NCBI GenBank assembly: GCA_963783095.1
Contig: CAWAMR010000003.1
Coordinates: forward strand, 558,001 to 622,000
Origin: CAWAMR01 sp963783095
GTDB lineage: Bacteria > Planctomycetota > Planctomycetia > Gemmatales > Gemmataceae
DNA length: 64,000 bases
Direction: 5' to 3'
Position 1 is the first letter of the stretch; every line of letters starts with the position of its first letter. The position numbers and the translations under genes were made by a program. Under the pieces are notes generated by a model. It had not been told where the DNA came from. It worked only from the letters and a program-made list of their open reading frames with translations, and made no database searches. This document shows, one piece after another, positions 10,192 through 20,241 of this stretch.

Positions 10192-11012
10192 TCAGCGATC
10201 GTCGTCTTCCTCATCAAGTTCGGCCTCGGCCGCAGCGGCCGCTTCAGCATCGCCCTCCTCGATTTCCCGTTCCGGCGGCAAATTGTCCACGACGAGTCGC
10301 TTATAGACGAATTTGCCCAGATGAAAGCATATGAAGCCGGTCAGCATGACATTGAAAAGCTGGAAACAACCGGGTTTCACAATGTAGACCATTTTTCCAT
10401 CGGTTCCAGGTTCGTCCTCCATCCAGCTATCGACCATCCAACTCCTGGTCTTGACGAAACAGAGGATGCAGATGACCAGGACCACAATAATGCCCCCAAT
10501 GCAGAGAAAGGCGGGCAGCCTCCATTGGAATATTTCCTCGCCGGTAGGTTCGTGCACTTTCGCAGTTTCGTGGCGCTGCGCGTGACCATATTATAGCCGC
10601 ATTCTTTGCAGATCACGGTTTGTTCCGACTCGAGTTCGTTTGTGCAAAATGGGCAGCGCGGTACAAATTTATTGTCAGCTGCCAACGCGTACGGATCGGC
10701 ATTTTCATCATCATCGTCGGCACCCGGTTTTTTCTTGGAGTCCGCGGGTTTGGGTTCCTCTTTCAGTTTGAATGTGGCACCCTCGTCTTCCGGTTTTTCG
10801 GCGTTCTCTTCTTGGGGTTTTTTCGTGGGCTTCGACTTCGCTTTCTTCTGGACTTCCTCCTCTTCCTCGGAAGGTTCCGGTACGTTTTTGGGCTTTTTCA
10901 CTACGAATACGTTTTCGCAACTCTTGCAGCGAATCTTCTTGCCAACCAGCTCATCCTTGACATTGATCTGTTTCTCACACTCCGGACACAATATGACAAA
11001 CGAAGTCGCCAT
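10192..11012 (-). CDS. MJ0042-type zinc-ribbon protein with C-terminal membrane anchor (one frameshift)
   Basis: Residues about 9-38 form a zinc ribbon (CPECEKQINV...IRCKSCENVFVV), the MJ0042 pattern. A long acidic and Lys-rich low-complexity linker follows, then a second treble-type ribbon (CPFCTNEL...ICKECGYNM). After a frameshift near 10550 the frame continues with a hydrophobic segment (LCIGGIIVVLVICILCFV), a second hydrophobic segment (LFNVMLTGFICFHLG) and an acidic tail ending DEEDDDR. Such zinc-ribbon plus linker plus transmembrane proteins are common in planctomycetes; their function is not known. It lies 55 bases upstream of the adaptor gene, same strand, and could be cotranscribed with it. 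Confidence 0.8.
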
Positions 11013-11090
11013 AAAAACTCCCCACGCCTGAACGGGCGGATAATTGATAAATGATCGCTACCATTTAGGATAGGAGCGGACCCGGCCCCA

Positions 11091-11867
11091 ATGCAAGAAG
11101 GAACCGAAACAAGATCGATTCTCGATCAACCAACGAGCACTCCGCCGCGGGTGATCATCCATGTTGCTACCTACAACGAACGGGACAACATCGCCCAATT
11201 GATTGGCGAGATTCACCAACTCTTGCCCCACGCCGATGTTCTCGTCATCGATGATAACTCCCCGGACGGTACCGGAAAACTCGTCGATGAGCTTTCCAGC
11301 CGGGATCAACGGATTCATGTCATCCATCGACCGGGGAAACAAGGTCTCGGGACCGCCATCCTTAGAGCGATGCAGTTCGCAATGGACCAAAAGTACGACT
11401 ACATGGTGAACATGGATGCGGACTTCAGCCATCCTCCCCGTTATATTCCTGCTCTACTCGCAGGGATGAAGAATAAGGATGTTATGATTGGTTCGCGCTA
11501 CATCCCTGGCGGGGGCTGCGAAAACTGGCCTTTCAGCCGGCGTTTCATGAGTGAAAGCGTCAATGTCTTGGTTCGTTTGCTCTTCCGAATGCAGGTTCAC
11601 GATGCCAGCGGCGGCTTTCGCTGCTACCGTGTTTCAAAGCTTCGGCAAACCCGGCTCGATCATTTCTGGTCGCGCGGCTACTCCTTCCAGCAAGAGGCTC
11701 TCTATCGCTGTTTTCTGGCCCGAAGCCGGTTCGGCGAGACTCCGATTATTTTTGAAAACCGTAAATTCGGAAAGTCAAAAGTGAGTATGCGCGAGACGGT
11801 GCGCTCTCTGAGTAAGTTAGTGCTCCTGGGGTTCCGCGCCATGTTTGGAGTGGACAAGATCAAGTAG
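11091..11867 (+). CDS. Polyprenyl-phosphate mannosyl/glucosyl transferase, DPM1-like GT2
   Basis: A 258-residue single-domain family 2 glycosyltransferase. Visible motifs are VATYNERDNI at the nucleotide-binding strand, VLVIDDNSPDGTG, the DXD region NMDADFSHPP, GSRYIPGGG and the acceptor-side FEN/R...KFGKSKVS segment. This is the pattern of dolichol- or polyprenol-phosphate mannose synthases, which move a hexose from a nucleotide sugar to a polyprenyl phosphate on the cytoplasmic membrane face. No C-terminal membrane segments are present, so it is the short, soluble class. The stop codon TAG at 11865-11867 overlaps the first heptamer of the following repeat. Sugar specificity cannot be told. 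Confidence 0.9.
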   Translation: MQEGTETRSILDQPTSTPPRVIIHVATYNERDNIAQLIGEIHQLLPHADVLVIDDNSPDGTGKLVDELSSRDQRIHVIHRPGKQGLGTAILRAMQFAMDQKYDYMVNMDADFSHPPRYIPALLAGMKNKDVMIGSRYIPGGGCENWPFSRRFMSESVNVLVRLLFRMQVHDASGGFRCYRVSKLRQTRLDHFWSRGYSFQQEALYRCFLARSRFGETPIIFENRKFGKSKVSMRETVRSLSKLVLLGFRAMFGVDKIK

Positions 11868-11962
11868 TGTTCAGTGTTCAGTTTTCAGTGTTCAGTAAAG
11901 GCAAAATGCCCTCGGTGATTTTTGTATTTTGCTGAACACTGAAAACTGAACACTGAACACTA
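11867..11962. repeat. Inverted array of GTGTTCA heptamers
   Basis: The array begins with the G of the upstream TAG stop codon and ends 10 bases before the convergent dnaE stop. Left arm GTGTTCA x2 plus variants, right arm TGAACAC variants, about 35-base centre. It may serve as a bidirectional terminator; this is inference. Confidence 0.88.
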
Positions 11963-11971
11963 CCTGTAACC

Positions 11972-14900
11972 TTATTTCCCCGTAAACAAGACCGCCCCGT
12001 TACCGAGCAGCATCTCCAGTTCCTCGACGTTGAGTTTGCCTGGATCGACCTTCCAGTTTTCACCCAGACAAAGTTGAGCAACTCGACCCGCAGGATCGAG
12101 CACTTGCATGTACACGAAACATGGACCATGGCAGCGCTTCAAAATTCGAGATATGCCGTCGATCACGTCGTTACCGTGCCGGCCCAGTTGGAGCCTGAGA
12201 ATCAACCCGCGGGTGAGTTCTTTCTTCGCTTCCTCAATCGTGAGGAGCCTGTTCAAGACCATGATCGGATCGTCGCGTTCTCCCCACTCGACCGTGGCTT
12301 CACACAAATAGATGCGATCATCGACAAAGTGTTCCTTGTGGCGCTGGAAATCGCTGGGCCACATCACGCATTCCGCCTGCCCGGTGAAATCCTCGACCTT
12401 GCAGCGAACGTAGCGATCGCCGCGCTTGCTGGTGAAAAATCGCACGCCGCTGAGCATCCCGCCGATGCGGATTTCCGCACCATTGTCGAGGTTGCGCAAT
12501 TTTCCGATCTCGTGACTCGTAAATCGTTTCAGCGCAATATCGAATTCCGCCAGGGGGTGGCTGGAGAAATAGAAGTCGAGAGCTTCTTTCTCAAACTTGA
12601 GCTGTTCGGTATTGGACCAGCGCGGCACGTTCGGCAGCGGAACTTCCGACTCTCGTTCCGCCGAGGCATCGGCCTCAGGCGTTTCCAGAAGGTCGAACAT
12701 ATTCATCTGCCCGCGCTTGCGATCTTCCCGACGTTCTTCACCGGCGTCAGCTGCTCCCGGCAGGGCCGCCAGCAGTTGAGCTCGATGCGCGAAGGGACGG
12801 GCGAAGGCATCCATAGCACCGGCCTTGATGACTTTTTCGACGGCGCTGCGCGTGATAATCTTCAAGTCCACCCGTTCGCAGAAGTCGTACAAATCCTTGA
12901 AAGGCCCGTGTTCTTTGCGGGCACGAACGATCTCCTCAGAGGCGCTGCGCCCCAGTCCCTTGATAGCGGTCAACCCGAACAGAATCTGCCCGTTGACGAC
13001 CGTAAAATCAGTCTCACCGCGATTGACATCGGGCGGCAATACTTCCACTCCAAACTTTCGAGCGTCCATGAGGTGATCGACGAGTTTGCTGCTGTCATCG
13101 ATTTCCGAGGAAAGCAGCGCTGACATGAATTCGGGCGTGTAGTGACATTTCAAATAGGCGGTTTGATACGAGATCTGCGCGTAGGCGGCACTGTGCGATT
13201 TGTTGAAGCCGTAGCCGCCGAATTTCACGATCAGTCGAAACGCTTCCTCGGCCTTCTCAACCGGCAGCCCGCGTTCTTGCGCACCCCGGATGAAATCGGC
13301 TCTGCGGGCGTCGATGGTCTCCTGCTTCTTCTTGCTGATGGCCTTGATGCAGGCATAGGCGCTCGACAGCTCGATGCCGCCCATGCGGTTCAAGATCCGC
13401 ATGATGTCCTCTTGATAGACCATCACTCCGTAGGTTTCGTTGAGCACTTCTTCCATGATGGGATGAGGATAGGTCGGCTTCTTCCGGCCGTGTTTGCAGT
13501 CGATGTATTCATCGACCATTCCGCCCTCGAGCGGGCCGGGACGATACAATGCCGTGCAGGCGATAATGTCGCGGATGTTGTCGGGTTTAAGGCGCTTGAG
13601 CAATTCGCGGATGCCTTCCGATTCAAACTGGAACACCCCTTTCGCCTGCCCTTGCTGGAGCAATCGAAAGGTTTCAACATCATCCATCGGCAGCTTGAAA
13701 ACATCCAGGCTCTCGTTGCGCGTCTTCTTGATGAGTTTCAGGGTGTTATCGATGAGCGTCAACGTCCGCAGCCCCAGGAAATCCATCTTGAGCAGGCCGA
13801 CTTTTTCCAGGTCGCCCATGACCCACTGGGTGGTGATGGCTTCCCGTTTTTCGCCGCTGTTCATCCTTGCGCTTCACGATCTGAACCGGAACGTGTTCGG
13901 TGATCGGCCCATTGGCGATGACCACGCCCGCGGCATGAGTGCCGGCGTTGCGATTGGTTCCTTCGAGTTGCAGGGCGATATCGATCCATTGCCGGGTAGT
14001 CGGATCCGACTCGTACTCTCTGGCGAAAATCGGGGGAATCCTTCATGGTGTCGGCGATGGTGGTCCCCGGCTTGGAAGAGACCCACTTCGTCATGAGATT
14101 CACGCGGTCCAGGGGAATGTCGAGAACCCGCCCAACATCCTTGATGGCCGCCTTTGCTGCCAGCGTTCCGAAAGTGGCAATCTGCGCCACGCTTTGCTCG
14201 CCGTACCTTTGCTTGACGTACTCGATGACTTGTTCGCGCCGTTCCTGGCAGAAATCGATATCGATATCGGGCGCTTCGTTGCGGTTCGGATCGAGGAATC
14301 GTTCGAAGAGAAGGTCGTACTCGAGCGGATCGACGTGGCTGAGATAGAGGACATAGCTGACCACCGCCCCGCAGCCGGAACCGCGGGCGCTGCACGGAAT
14401 CCCCTTCTCAATGGCAAAACGAACAAAGTCCCAAACCACCAGAAAGTAACTGGCGAAGCCCATCTTGCAAATGATGTCGAGTTCATGTTCGAGCGCGCGC
14501 GAGCACTTCCGGTCGGGGGTTGTCCCCATATCGTTTGCGAATACCCTCCTTGCAAAGTTCGCGAAGGTATTCTTCCGGAGATTTGCTTTCGGGCGTCGTG
14601 AAGACCGGAAAGTGACGTTTCTTGAAGTCGAGTTGGATGTCAACCCCGTCGGCGATCTCCTGGCTGCGTTGGACAGCATCCGCGAATTTCGGGAAACATC
14701 CGGTACATATCTTCCGGCGCGCGGACGAAATACGGGCTGGGAAATCCGTCCTTCCGGGTAGCTCTTCTTGTTGGGATCGCGTTTTTTGCCGGTGTTGATG
14801 CAGAAGAGAACATCGTGGGCCTCGGCATCTTGCTGGCAGAGATAATGGGCATCTGCCGTCGCCACCATCGGTAATCCAAGTTTGTTGGCGATGCGCTCGG

Positions 14901-15474
14901 CCTCTACGGTACATCGGTCTTGCAAGTCGAGACCGTTGTTTTGAATCTCTACGTAAAAGTCGTTGCCGAAAACTTTGCTTAACCAGCGCGCCAGGTCTTC
15001 AGCCTTCTGGGTGTCGCCGTGCAAGATCCAGTCGTTGAATTCACCTGCCAGGCAACCCGACAAACAGATCAATCCTTCCTTGTGGGCTTCGAGAATTTCC
15101 CAGTCGATACGGGGGTTGTAGTAGAAACCTTCGAGAAACGCGATCGAAGCGAGTTTGATGAGGTTTTTGAAACCGGTGTTATTCTTGGCCAACAACGTCA
15201 GATGCGAATAGGCATCGCCCTGTTTGCCGGCTTTCTTCTCGAATCGGCTGTTCGGGGCAACATACGCTTCGTAACCGATAACGGGATTGATACTTGCCGA
15301 CTTGCATTCATTGTAAAACTCGATCGCCCCATAGAGATTGCCGTGGTCGGTAATTGCGATGGAATTCATGCCGAGCTTTTTGGTTTGGGCGATCAATTCC
15401 GGAATGCGATTGGCTCCGTCGAGAAGACTGTAGTGGGTATGGCAATGAAGATGAACAAAGTTGCGATTTGACAT
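11972..15474 (-). CDS. dnaE: DNA polymerase III subunit alpha (frameshifted)
   Basis: The protein starts at 15474 with the PHP-domain sequence FVHLHCHTHYSLLDGANR. GIPCSARGSGCGAVVSY and PDIDIDFCQERR mark the C-family polymerase active site, then VGLLKMDFLGLRTLT, the finger region, a helix-hairpin-helix part, and an OB-fold (IRIGGMLSGVRFFTSKRGD). The span of about 1,167 codons is the normal DnaE length. Frame changes occur near 14720 and 14560 (compensating), near 13990 and near 13865; all lie in conserved sequence, so they are probably assembly errors in an essential replicative polymerase. The gene ends against a heptamer repeat. Confidence 0.95.
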
Positions 15475-15890
15475 TGGTACTCCTTACCGTTCCAGTTTAC
15501 GGCTGCACTTCGACGGATATGGTGGGAATGATGCTCTATCAGTGAAGGTTTATTCGGCGTCTCGGAATTGAGTAGAAGTCTGCGACCAGATTTCCTGACA
15601 CCGCTGCCCGTACTCTTCGTCCTCAGCTCGCATCGACGATCTTTGCCGCCATTTGCTCTTCGGTCATGTTTTGTAGTCTCGTTCATTTGTTTGAAGTTGC
15701 GATAGTTGTGGGAAAATCGAATTGGAGCATTTCGTTCATATGCACTTTCGTTTACATCTACGATCGTCGCCGCGAAATCGAATTTCTGTAGCAATTTGTA
15801 ACATGCGGAAGTGTCCGTTTTTCGGTCCCCAGATCGCCCTCACACAAATCTATTGTAGTGTACAGTTGGTCTAAGACAGTTCGTTGTCGC
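15475..15890. other. Intergenic spacer without recognised gene
   Basis: This 416-base, comparatively AT-rich stretch holds only short frames with no family resemblance. A minus-strand frame (to 15794) overlaps dnaE and looks spurious. It must contain the dnaE promoter, but I cannot point to convincing boxes. Confidence 0.5.
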
Positions 15891-16853
15891 TCACTGTTGC
15901 TGTTGTTGCACAACCTCCTCTTCCAGCGTCGGTATATCGCGCAATAGCGCCAGCACCGCCGTCAACGGCACATCCAGCGGCGGCAATACCTCCTGCCAGT
16001 GCAGCGTCGGTAAACGATCCAGTTCGCGCGTCGATACCCGCGCCAGAATCTTCTCTTCACCCGCACCCCGATACACACCCTTGTTCGGCGGTACATCCGT
16101 GAAGTCCCGGCCCATCGCCACCTTGACGAAATGCTCGTCCGTGGGGCGATTGTTGGTCGGATCGATGCCCAGCCAGCCCAGATCGGGTATCCAGACCTCG
16201 ACCCAGGCATGGCTTTGCGAATCCTTGTTCGGGCGGTGGATGTAGCCGCTTACATAGCGGGCCGGCGCTCCGAAGGCACGCAGGATCCCAATCATCAGAT
16301 GCGCAAAATCCTGGCAGACTCCTTTGCCTTTCTCCAGGACATCGTCGATCGGCGAACTGGCACTGGTGACTTGGCGCGCGTAAGTGAAGTGGCTGCGAAT
16401 GTAGTTCGCCACCGCCAGAACAAAATCGATGAGCCGATCGCCGTCCGCCGGTCGAAGCGCTTGCAGAATTCCGGACAGTCGTGCAGTTCGGCCGATCGGC
16501 CCCCGAAACTGAAGGAAGTCGAGTACTTCCAGGGGCGCATCGGCGATCGACAGCGGGTAAACCGACTTGCTTTCGGATAAATCCCGCCGGCGCGGATGGG
16601 TCTCGACGACCGCGGCAGACAGGGCGCGCACTTCAAGCGCTGGGGAGAGCAGGTTGAAGTGATGCACGCGATTGCCGAAGCCGTCCTGATAGCGATGCAC
16701 CGGCGCGGCCTGGCTGATGCCGAGATGGAAAGTCTGGCAACTTTGGTCGGCATCGCTGACCGGTTCCACGCGCAATTCCGACATCCACTCCGTTACCGGC
16801 TCGGAGTATTGCAATCGAGTTTCATGTTGGATTTCTATAATCATCGCGATCAA
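15891..16853 (-). CDS. Transglutaminase-like cysteine peptidase
   Basis: A 320-residue bacterial transglutaminase-like protein. The N-terminal beta domain (EIQHETRLQYSEPVTEW) is the typical N-terminal region of this group. The catalytic triad is in place: Cys in GKGVCQDFAHLMIG, His in SHAWVEVWIP and Asp in GIDPTNNRP. It begins inside the last codons of the alpha-E gene (ATGA overlap, 16850-16853), so the two are cotranscribed. In known genomic associations these enzymes occur with alpha-E and circularly permuted ATP-grasp proteins, in systems proposed to build and cleave peptide tags. The Gln-rich tail (VVQQQQQ) is unusual but not informative. Confidence 0.93.
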   Translation of the reverse strand: MIAMIIEIQHETRLQYSEPVTEWMSELRVEPVSDADQSCQTFHLGISQAAPVHRYQDGFGNRVHHFNLLSPALEVRALSAAVVETHPRRRDLSESKSVYPLSIADAPLEVLDFLQFRGPIGRTARLSGILQALRPADGDRLIDFVLAVANYIRSHFTYARQVTSASSPIDDVLEKGKGVCQDFAHLMIGILRAFGAPARYVSGYIHRPNKDSQSHAWVEVWIPDLGWLGIDPTNNRPTDEHFVKVAMGRDFTDVPPNKGVYRGAGEEKILARVSTRELDRLPTLHWQEVLPPLDVPLTAVLALLRDIPTLEEEVVQQQQQ

Positions 16854-17809
16854 TTCACCAGAGTGTATTGTTCCTGTATGGCCCGGCTGACCTGATGCAG
16901 CCTTTGCAACAAGCCCGCCATGAAGGCATGGAAATCGCCCGCGAGCAATTGCGGCAATTCCGCGTAGCGCAATTCCCCGAGAATTCGACCAATCATTCGT
17001 TCCACTTTGTCCTCGCGGCGAAGGCGAGGCTCCCCCTCGATAGCGCTCAAGGCCTTCGCCACTTCCTCCAGAGAGAATCGAACCGAGCGTGGGAAGAGCG
17101 CATTGAGCAGGATGAATTCAATGACGCTTTCCGACTCGACCCGGCCAATGTAAAGCCGTTGGAACGATTCGTAGGCCAGACAGCTTTTCAACACGCTCGC
17201 CCATTCCAGATTCAGCAGCGGCAAGTCTGCCACATCAGTCATGACCGCCAGTTGCTGTTGCTTGACGTCCAGAATGCGAATCGTTTTCTCGGCTCGTTCG
17301 AGATACTTGCCGAGCTGAATAAACTGCCAGCCTTCATCGTGCGGCAAGGTGGCGTCGCAGACGCCTTGAAACAAATGATTGCCCGCCTCGACCGCCTGAT
17401 AGAAGTCGTAGGGTGATTCCCTCGATCGGCTCACAAAATCGGCGTCGCGCAAGCGCCAATACAGTTGATTCAAAGCCCGCCACATCTCGGAACTGATCGT
17501 GCCGCGCACGCTGCGAGCATTGTTGCGCGACCGGTTGATGCACGACAGAATACTGCCGGGATTTGCCAAATCGAAGGTCAGCCACTGGCTGATCGCCTTG
17601 GGCGGATCTTCGGTTTTCCACAAATGTTCCGGAACGGACTGTTGCAGGATCGTAAGCTGGCTTTTCCAGTGAACCTCATGCATCTGGGCCATCAAGTCAT
17701 GCAAATCGAGCTCCAGATGGAAGCTGACATCCAGTAAGCGCGCAATATGCTCTGCCCGCTCCAGATAGCGGCTCATCCAGAACATCGCATCGGCAACCCG
17801 ACTCAGCAT
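16850..17809 (-). CDS. Alpha-E domain protein (DUF403)
   Basis: A 319-residue all-helical protein. It starts with MLSRVADAMFWMSRYLERAEHIARLLDV, the diagnostic N-terminus of alpha-E proteins, and contains a repeat of this theme (FIQLGKYLERAEKTIRILDV). The family's biochemical role is not proven; its constant genomic partners are circularly permuted ATP-grasp and transglutaminase proteins, as here. The stop overlaps the start of the transglutaminase gene by 4 bases. The gene upstream is the ATP-grasp protein, separated by a heptamer repeat array. Confidence 0.93.
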   Translation of the reverse strand: MLSRVADAMFWMSRYLERAEHIARLLDVSFHLELDLHDLMAQMHEVHWKSQLTILQQSVPEHLWKTEDPPKAISQWLTFDLANPGSILSCINRSRNNARSVRGTISSEMWRALNQLYWRLRDADFVSRSRESPYDFYQAVEAGNHLFQGVCDATLPHDEGWQFIQLGKYLERAEKTIRILDVKQQQLAVMTDVADLPLLNLEWASVLKSCLAYESFQRLYIGRVESESVIEFILLNALFPRSVRFSLEEVAKALSAIEGEPRLRREDKVERMIGRILGELRYAELPQLLAGDFHAFMAGLLQRLHQVSRAIQEQYTLVN

Positions 17810-17825
17810 GAACGCCTCATTGGCA

Positions 17826-17940
17826 GTGTTCAGTGTTCAGAAACAGTGTTCAGTGTTCAGTGTTCAGTGAAATACTTGGGCTGTTAGATCATGCCTCGCC
17901 ACCTAATGGTTTTTACTGAACACTGAACACTGAACACTGA
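17826..17940. repeat. Inverted array of GTGTTCA heptamers inside an operon
   Basis: Left arm: several GTGTTCA units starting at about 17826 with one AAACA interruption. Right arm: TGAACAC units ending at 17940, two bases before the ATP-grasp stop at 17943. Unlike the copy at 11867, it lies between two genes that would otherwise be one transcript. Confidence 0.9.
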
Positions 17941-17942
17941 GG

Positions 17943-19403
17943 TTAATTCTCCGCTGCCAACACCCACGTATCCTTGCTTCCGCCGCCCTGCGAGCTGTTC
18001 ACTACCAGGCTGCCGCGCGGTAATGCCACTCGTGTGAGCGCTCCAGGCACGATCGTGATCTTTTCACCGCACAAAATAAAGGGGCGCAAGTCGATATGCC
18101 GGCCTTCCAACCGGCCATCGACGAAGGTCGGGTGCGTCGAAAGTTGAATGACCGGCTGCGCGATGAAATCGCGCGGCGTCGCCTTCACTTTTGCTGCGAA
18201 ATCATCCCGCTGTGCCTGCGAGGAGTTGGGACCAATCAGCATACCATAACCGCCCGATTCATTGACCGTCTTGACCACGAGTTTTTCGAGATTCGCCAAC
18301 ACATGGCTGCGATGACTGGGGATCATCGGCCGATAGGTCTCGACGTTGGGCAAAATCGCATCCTGTTTGAGATAGTAACGGATCATGTCCGGGACAAACG
18401 GGTAAATGCCCTTGTCGTCGGCAATGCCGGTGCCGATGCTGTTCGCCAACGCCACGTTACCGGCACGGTAAGCATTCACCAGCCCCGGAACGCCGAGCAT
18501 ACTGTCGGGCCGGAATACCAGCGGATCGAGAAAATCATCGTCGATGCGCCGATAGATCACATCGACCTGCTGCAAACCGCGTGTCGTCCGCATGTGGACG
18601 CGATTCTGGTCGATGACCAGGTCGCGTCCCTCGACCAGTTCGATGCCCATGCGCTGGGCCAGATAACTGTGTTCAAAATAGGCCGAGTTATACATGCCTG
18701 GGCTGAGCAGCACGACCGTTGGCTCGTGTCGTTGCTGCGGTGCGATATACTTCAGGACATCGAGCAGCGCTGCCGGATAATCATCGTTGCTGCGGACATC
18801 GTACTGCTCGAAAATTTGCGGGAAGACCCGCTTCAAGACCTGCCGATTGTGCAGCATGTAACTGACCCCGGAAGGGGTGCGCCCGTTGTCCTCAAGGACC
18901 AGGTAAGTACCATCGGTGCTGCGAATCAGGTCGGAGCCGCAAATGTGGATGTAAATCCCTTTGGGAACCGTCGCCCCCATGAACTCGCGCCGGAAGAAAG
19001 CGCCTTCGTAGATGAGTCGCGGGTCGATGACCTTGTCGCGCAGAATGTGTTGATCGTGGTAAATGTCGTGCAGGAACAGATTCAATGCGGACAACCGTTG
19101 CGTAAGCCCCTTTTCAATGTGCGCCCATTCGTGGGCCGGGATGATGCGCGGCACCGGATCCATCGGCCAGATGCGCTCGATGCCTTCCTCCGCCCGGTAG
19201 ACCGTAAAGCCGACGCCATCCTGCTTCATGGACAGATCGGTCATCATCTTCCGGCGCGTGAACTCATCTAAACTCAGACCGCGCAGGCGCTGGTAAAGTC
19301 CTCGATAATGCGCGTGAGGCTGCAATGCACGATCGAACATCTCATCGAAGGCTGCCGCGACGGAATAACCGGCAAACAGACCGTCCGGGAGAGGAGCGGA
19401 CAT
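17943..19403 (-). CDS. Circularly permuted type 2 ATP-grasp protein (DUF404/DUF407)
   Basis: I chose ATG 19403 (MSAPLPDGLFAGYSVAAAFD); the frame opens further upstream only with a TTG. Hallmarks include DGVGFTVYRAEEGIERIWP, FLHDIYHDQHILRDKVIDP, YLVLEDNGRTPSGVSYML, VIYRRIDDDFLDPLVF and the C-terminal KTVNESGGYGMLIG and RPFILCGEKITIVPGAL segments. About 486 residues is normal. The family is predicted to form an amide bond using ATP on a peptide or similar substrate. Together with alpha-E and transglutaminase downstream it makes the usual three-gene set. The leader (19404-19680) contains no recognised gene. Confidence 0.93.
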   Translation of the reverse strand: MSAPLPDGLFAGYSVAAAFDEMFDRALQPHAHYRGLYQRLRGLSLDEFTRRKMMTDLSMKQDGVGFTVYRAEEGIERIWPMDPVPRIIPAHEWAHIEKGLTQRLSALNLFLHDIYHDQHILRDKVIDPRLIYEGAFFRREFMGATVPKGIYIHICGSDLIRSTDGTYLVLEDNGRTPSGVSYMLHNRQVLKRVFPQIFEQYDVRSNDDYPAALLDVLKYIAPQQRHEPTVVLLSPGMYNSAYFEHSYLAQRMGIELVEGRDLVIDQNRVHMRTTRGLQQVDVIYRRIDDDFLDPLVFRPDSMLGVPGLVNAYRAGNVALANSIGTGIADDKGIYPFVPDMIRYYLKQDAILPNVETYRPMIPSHRSHVLANLEKLVVKTVNESGGYGMLIGPNSSQAQRDDFAAKVKATPRDFIAQPVIQLSTHPTFVDGRLEGRHIDLRPFILCGEKITIVPGALTRVALPRGSLVVNSSQGGGSKDTWVLAAEN

Positions 19404-19680
19404 AATAACTCGGAAAGAATAACGAAAAGCCAAAAGACGACAAGCAAATACTGCTTAAAGCGCGCTCAGACAATGCCTATTAAATGGGCACAATCCGATC
19501 GCATCGAGCGTTGGGAGTTCGGAAAGTATAACTTAGCAACCTGCGTGCCCGAAGCGAAAAGAAGAGTGCGCCTTGAATTCGGCATTTTGTGATAAGAGAT
19601 GAGTACACATCCCAGAGAAAAGATCAGTAAATAAGGATAATTGAAAGACGAGTCAATCGGTTCATCCGCGGAGAATAGCA

Positions 19681-20202
19681 ATGCCCTGGGAATTGACCAT
19701 CAGAAGCGAAATGGCAGCCCCCACATCGAGCAGTGACGAATGGCCAGTGCTCGGAGAAGGAGAGGAAGTGTGCCGCCGGATTTCGAAAAATCTTCCGACG
19801 GTTCAATGGCGTCGGGAACCTTCGTTCATTGAGCGAAATCAACATTTCCCCGAAGATCATCCAATCCGAAGTTTCATTGCTAATTCTACCGCGGAGCAAA
19901 AGGACTGGATGTCACGTTCTGAGTTCAAAGGACTTTACCGAGGAGAAGGTTTCACCCTTGAGTTTTTCGTCCGCGATGGTCCGATCTCATTCTTTCAAAT
20001 GGATGTGCGTGGCCGCGGAAATCCAATGCCGGTCCTTGTACGGTTGTGCAGAGGGAACAAATGGGCTATCAAAGATGTGGAGGGTGAGGTTGTTGACCTC
20101 GATCTACCTTCGCTGCCTGGTTGGGAGGAATTTAAGCAATCGCGAGATCAAGCCGTTGGCGAAATTGAGGAAGAACCGCAAATGGAAGATGCTGACGACT
20201 GA
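19681..20202 (+). CDS. Hypothetical protein, 173 aa
   Basis: No family is recognised. The protein has no signal peptide and no transmembrane segment, contains a basic N-terminal half, a central GEGFTLEFFVRDGPISFFQMDVRGRG segment that looks like alternating beta strands, and a strongly acidic tail (EIEEEPQMEDADD). The frame is long for its region and free of shifts. It is followed by a 24-base palindrome acting possibly as its terminator, convergent with ilvC. Confidence 0.55.
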   Translation: MPWELTIRSEMAAPTSSSDEWPVLGEGEEVCRRISKNLPTVQWRREPSFIERNQHFPEDHPIRSFIANSTAEQKDWMSRSEFKGLYRGEGFTLEFFVRDGPISFFQMDVRGRGNPMPVLVRLCRGNKWAIKDVEGEVVDLDLPSLPGWEEFKQSRDQAVGEIEEEPQMEDADD

Positions 20203-20206
20203 AAAC

Positions 20207-20230
20207 ACGGCAGACAAGAATGTCTGCCGT
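20207..20230. terminator. Palindrome ACGGCAGACA/TGTCTGCCGT
   Basis: A near-perfect 24-base palindrome lying between two convergent genes. The same arm sequence (GGCAGACA, TGTCTGCC) occurs at 40516-40535. No U-tract follows, so a terminator role is inferred from position only. Confidence 0.55.
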
Positions 20231-20241
20231 TGGGCCATTGA

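Noticed and set aside
12074..13123. Long plus-strand open frame inside dnaE
   Set aside because: It is the antisense of conserved DnaE sequence and shows no family motif.
15393..15794. Minus-strand open frame upstream of dnaE
   Set aside because: It overlaps the dnaE start, has no recognisable domain and an odd composition; more likely leader sequence.
18096..19271. Long plus-strand open frame inside the ATP-grasp gene
   Set aside because: Antisense shadow; the minus-strand frame has all family motifs.
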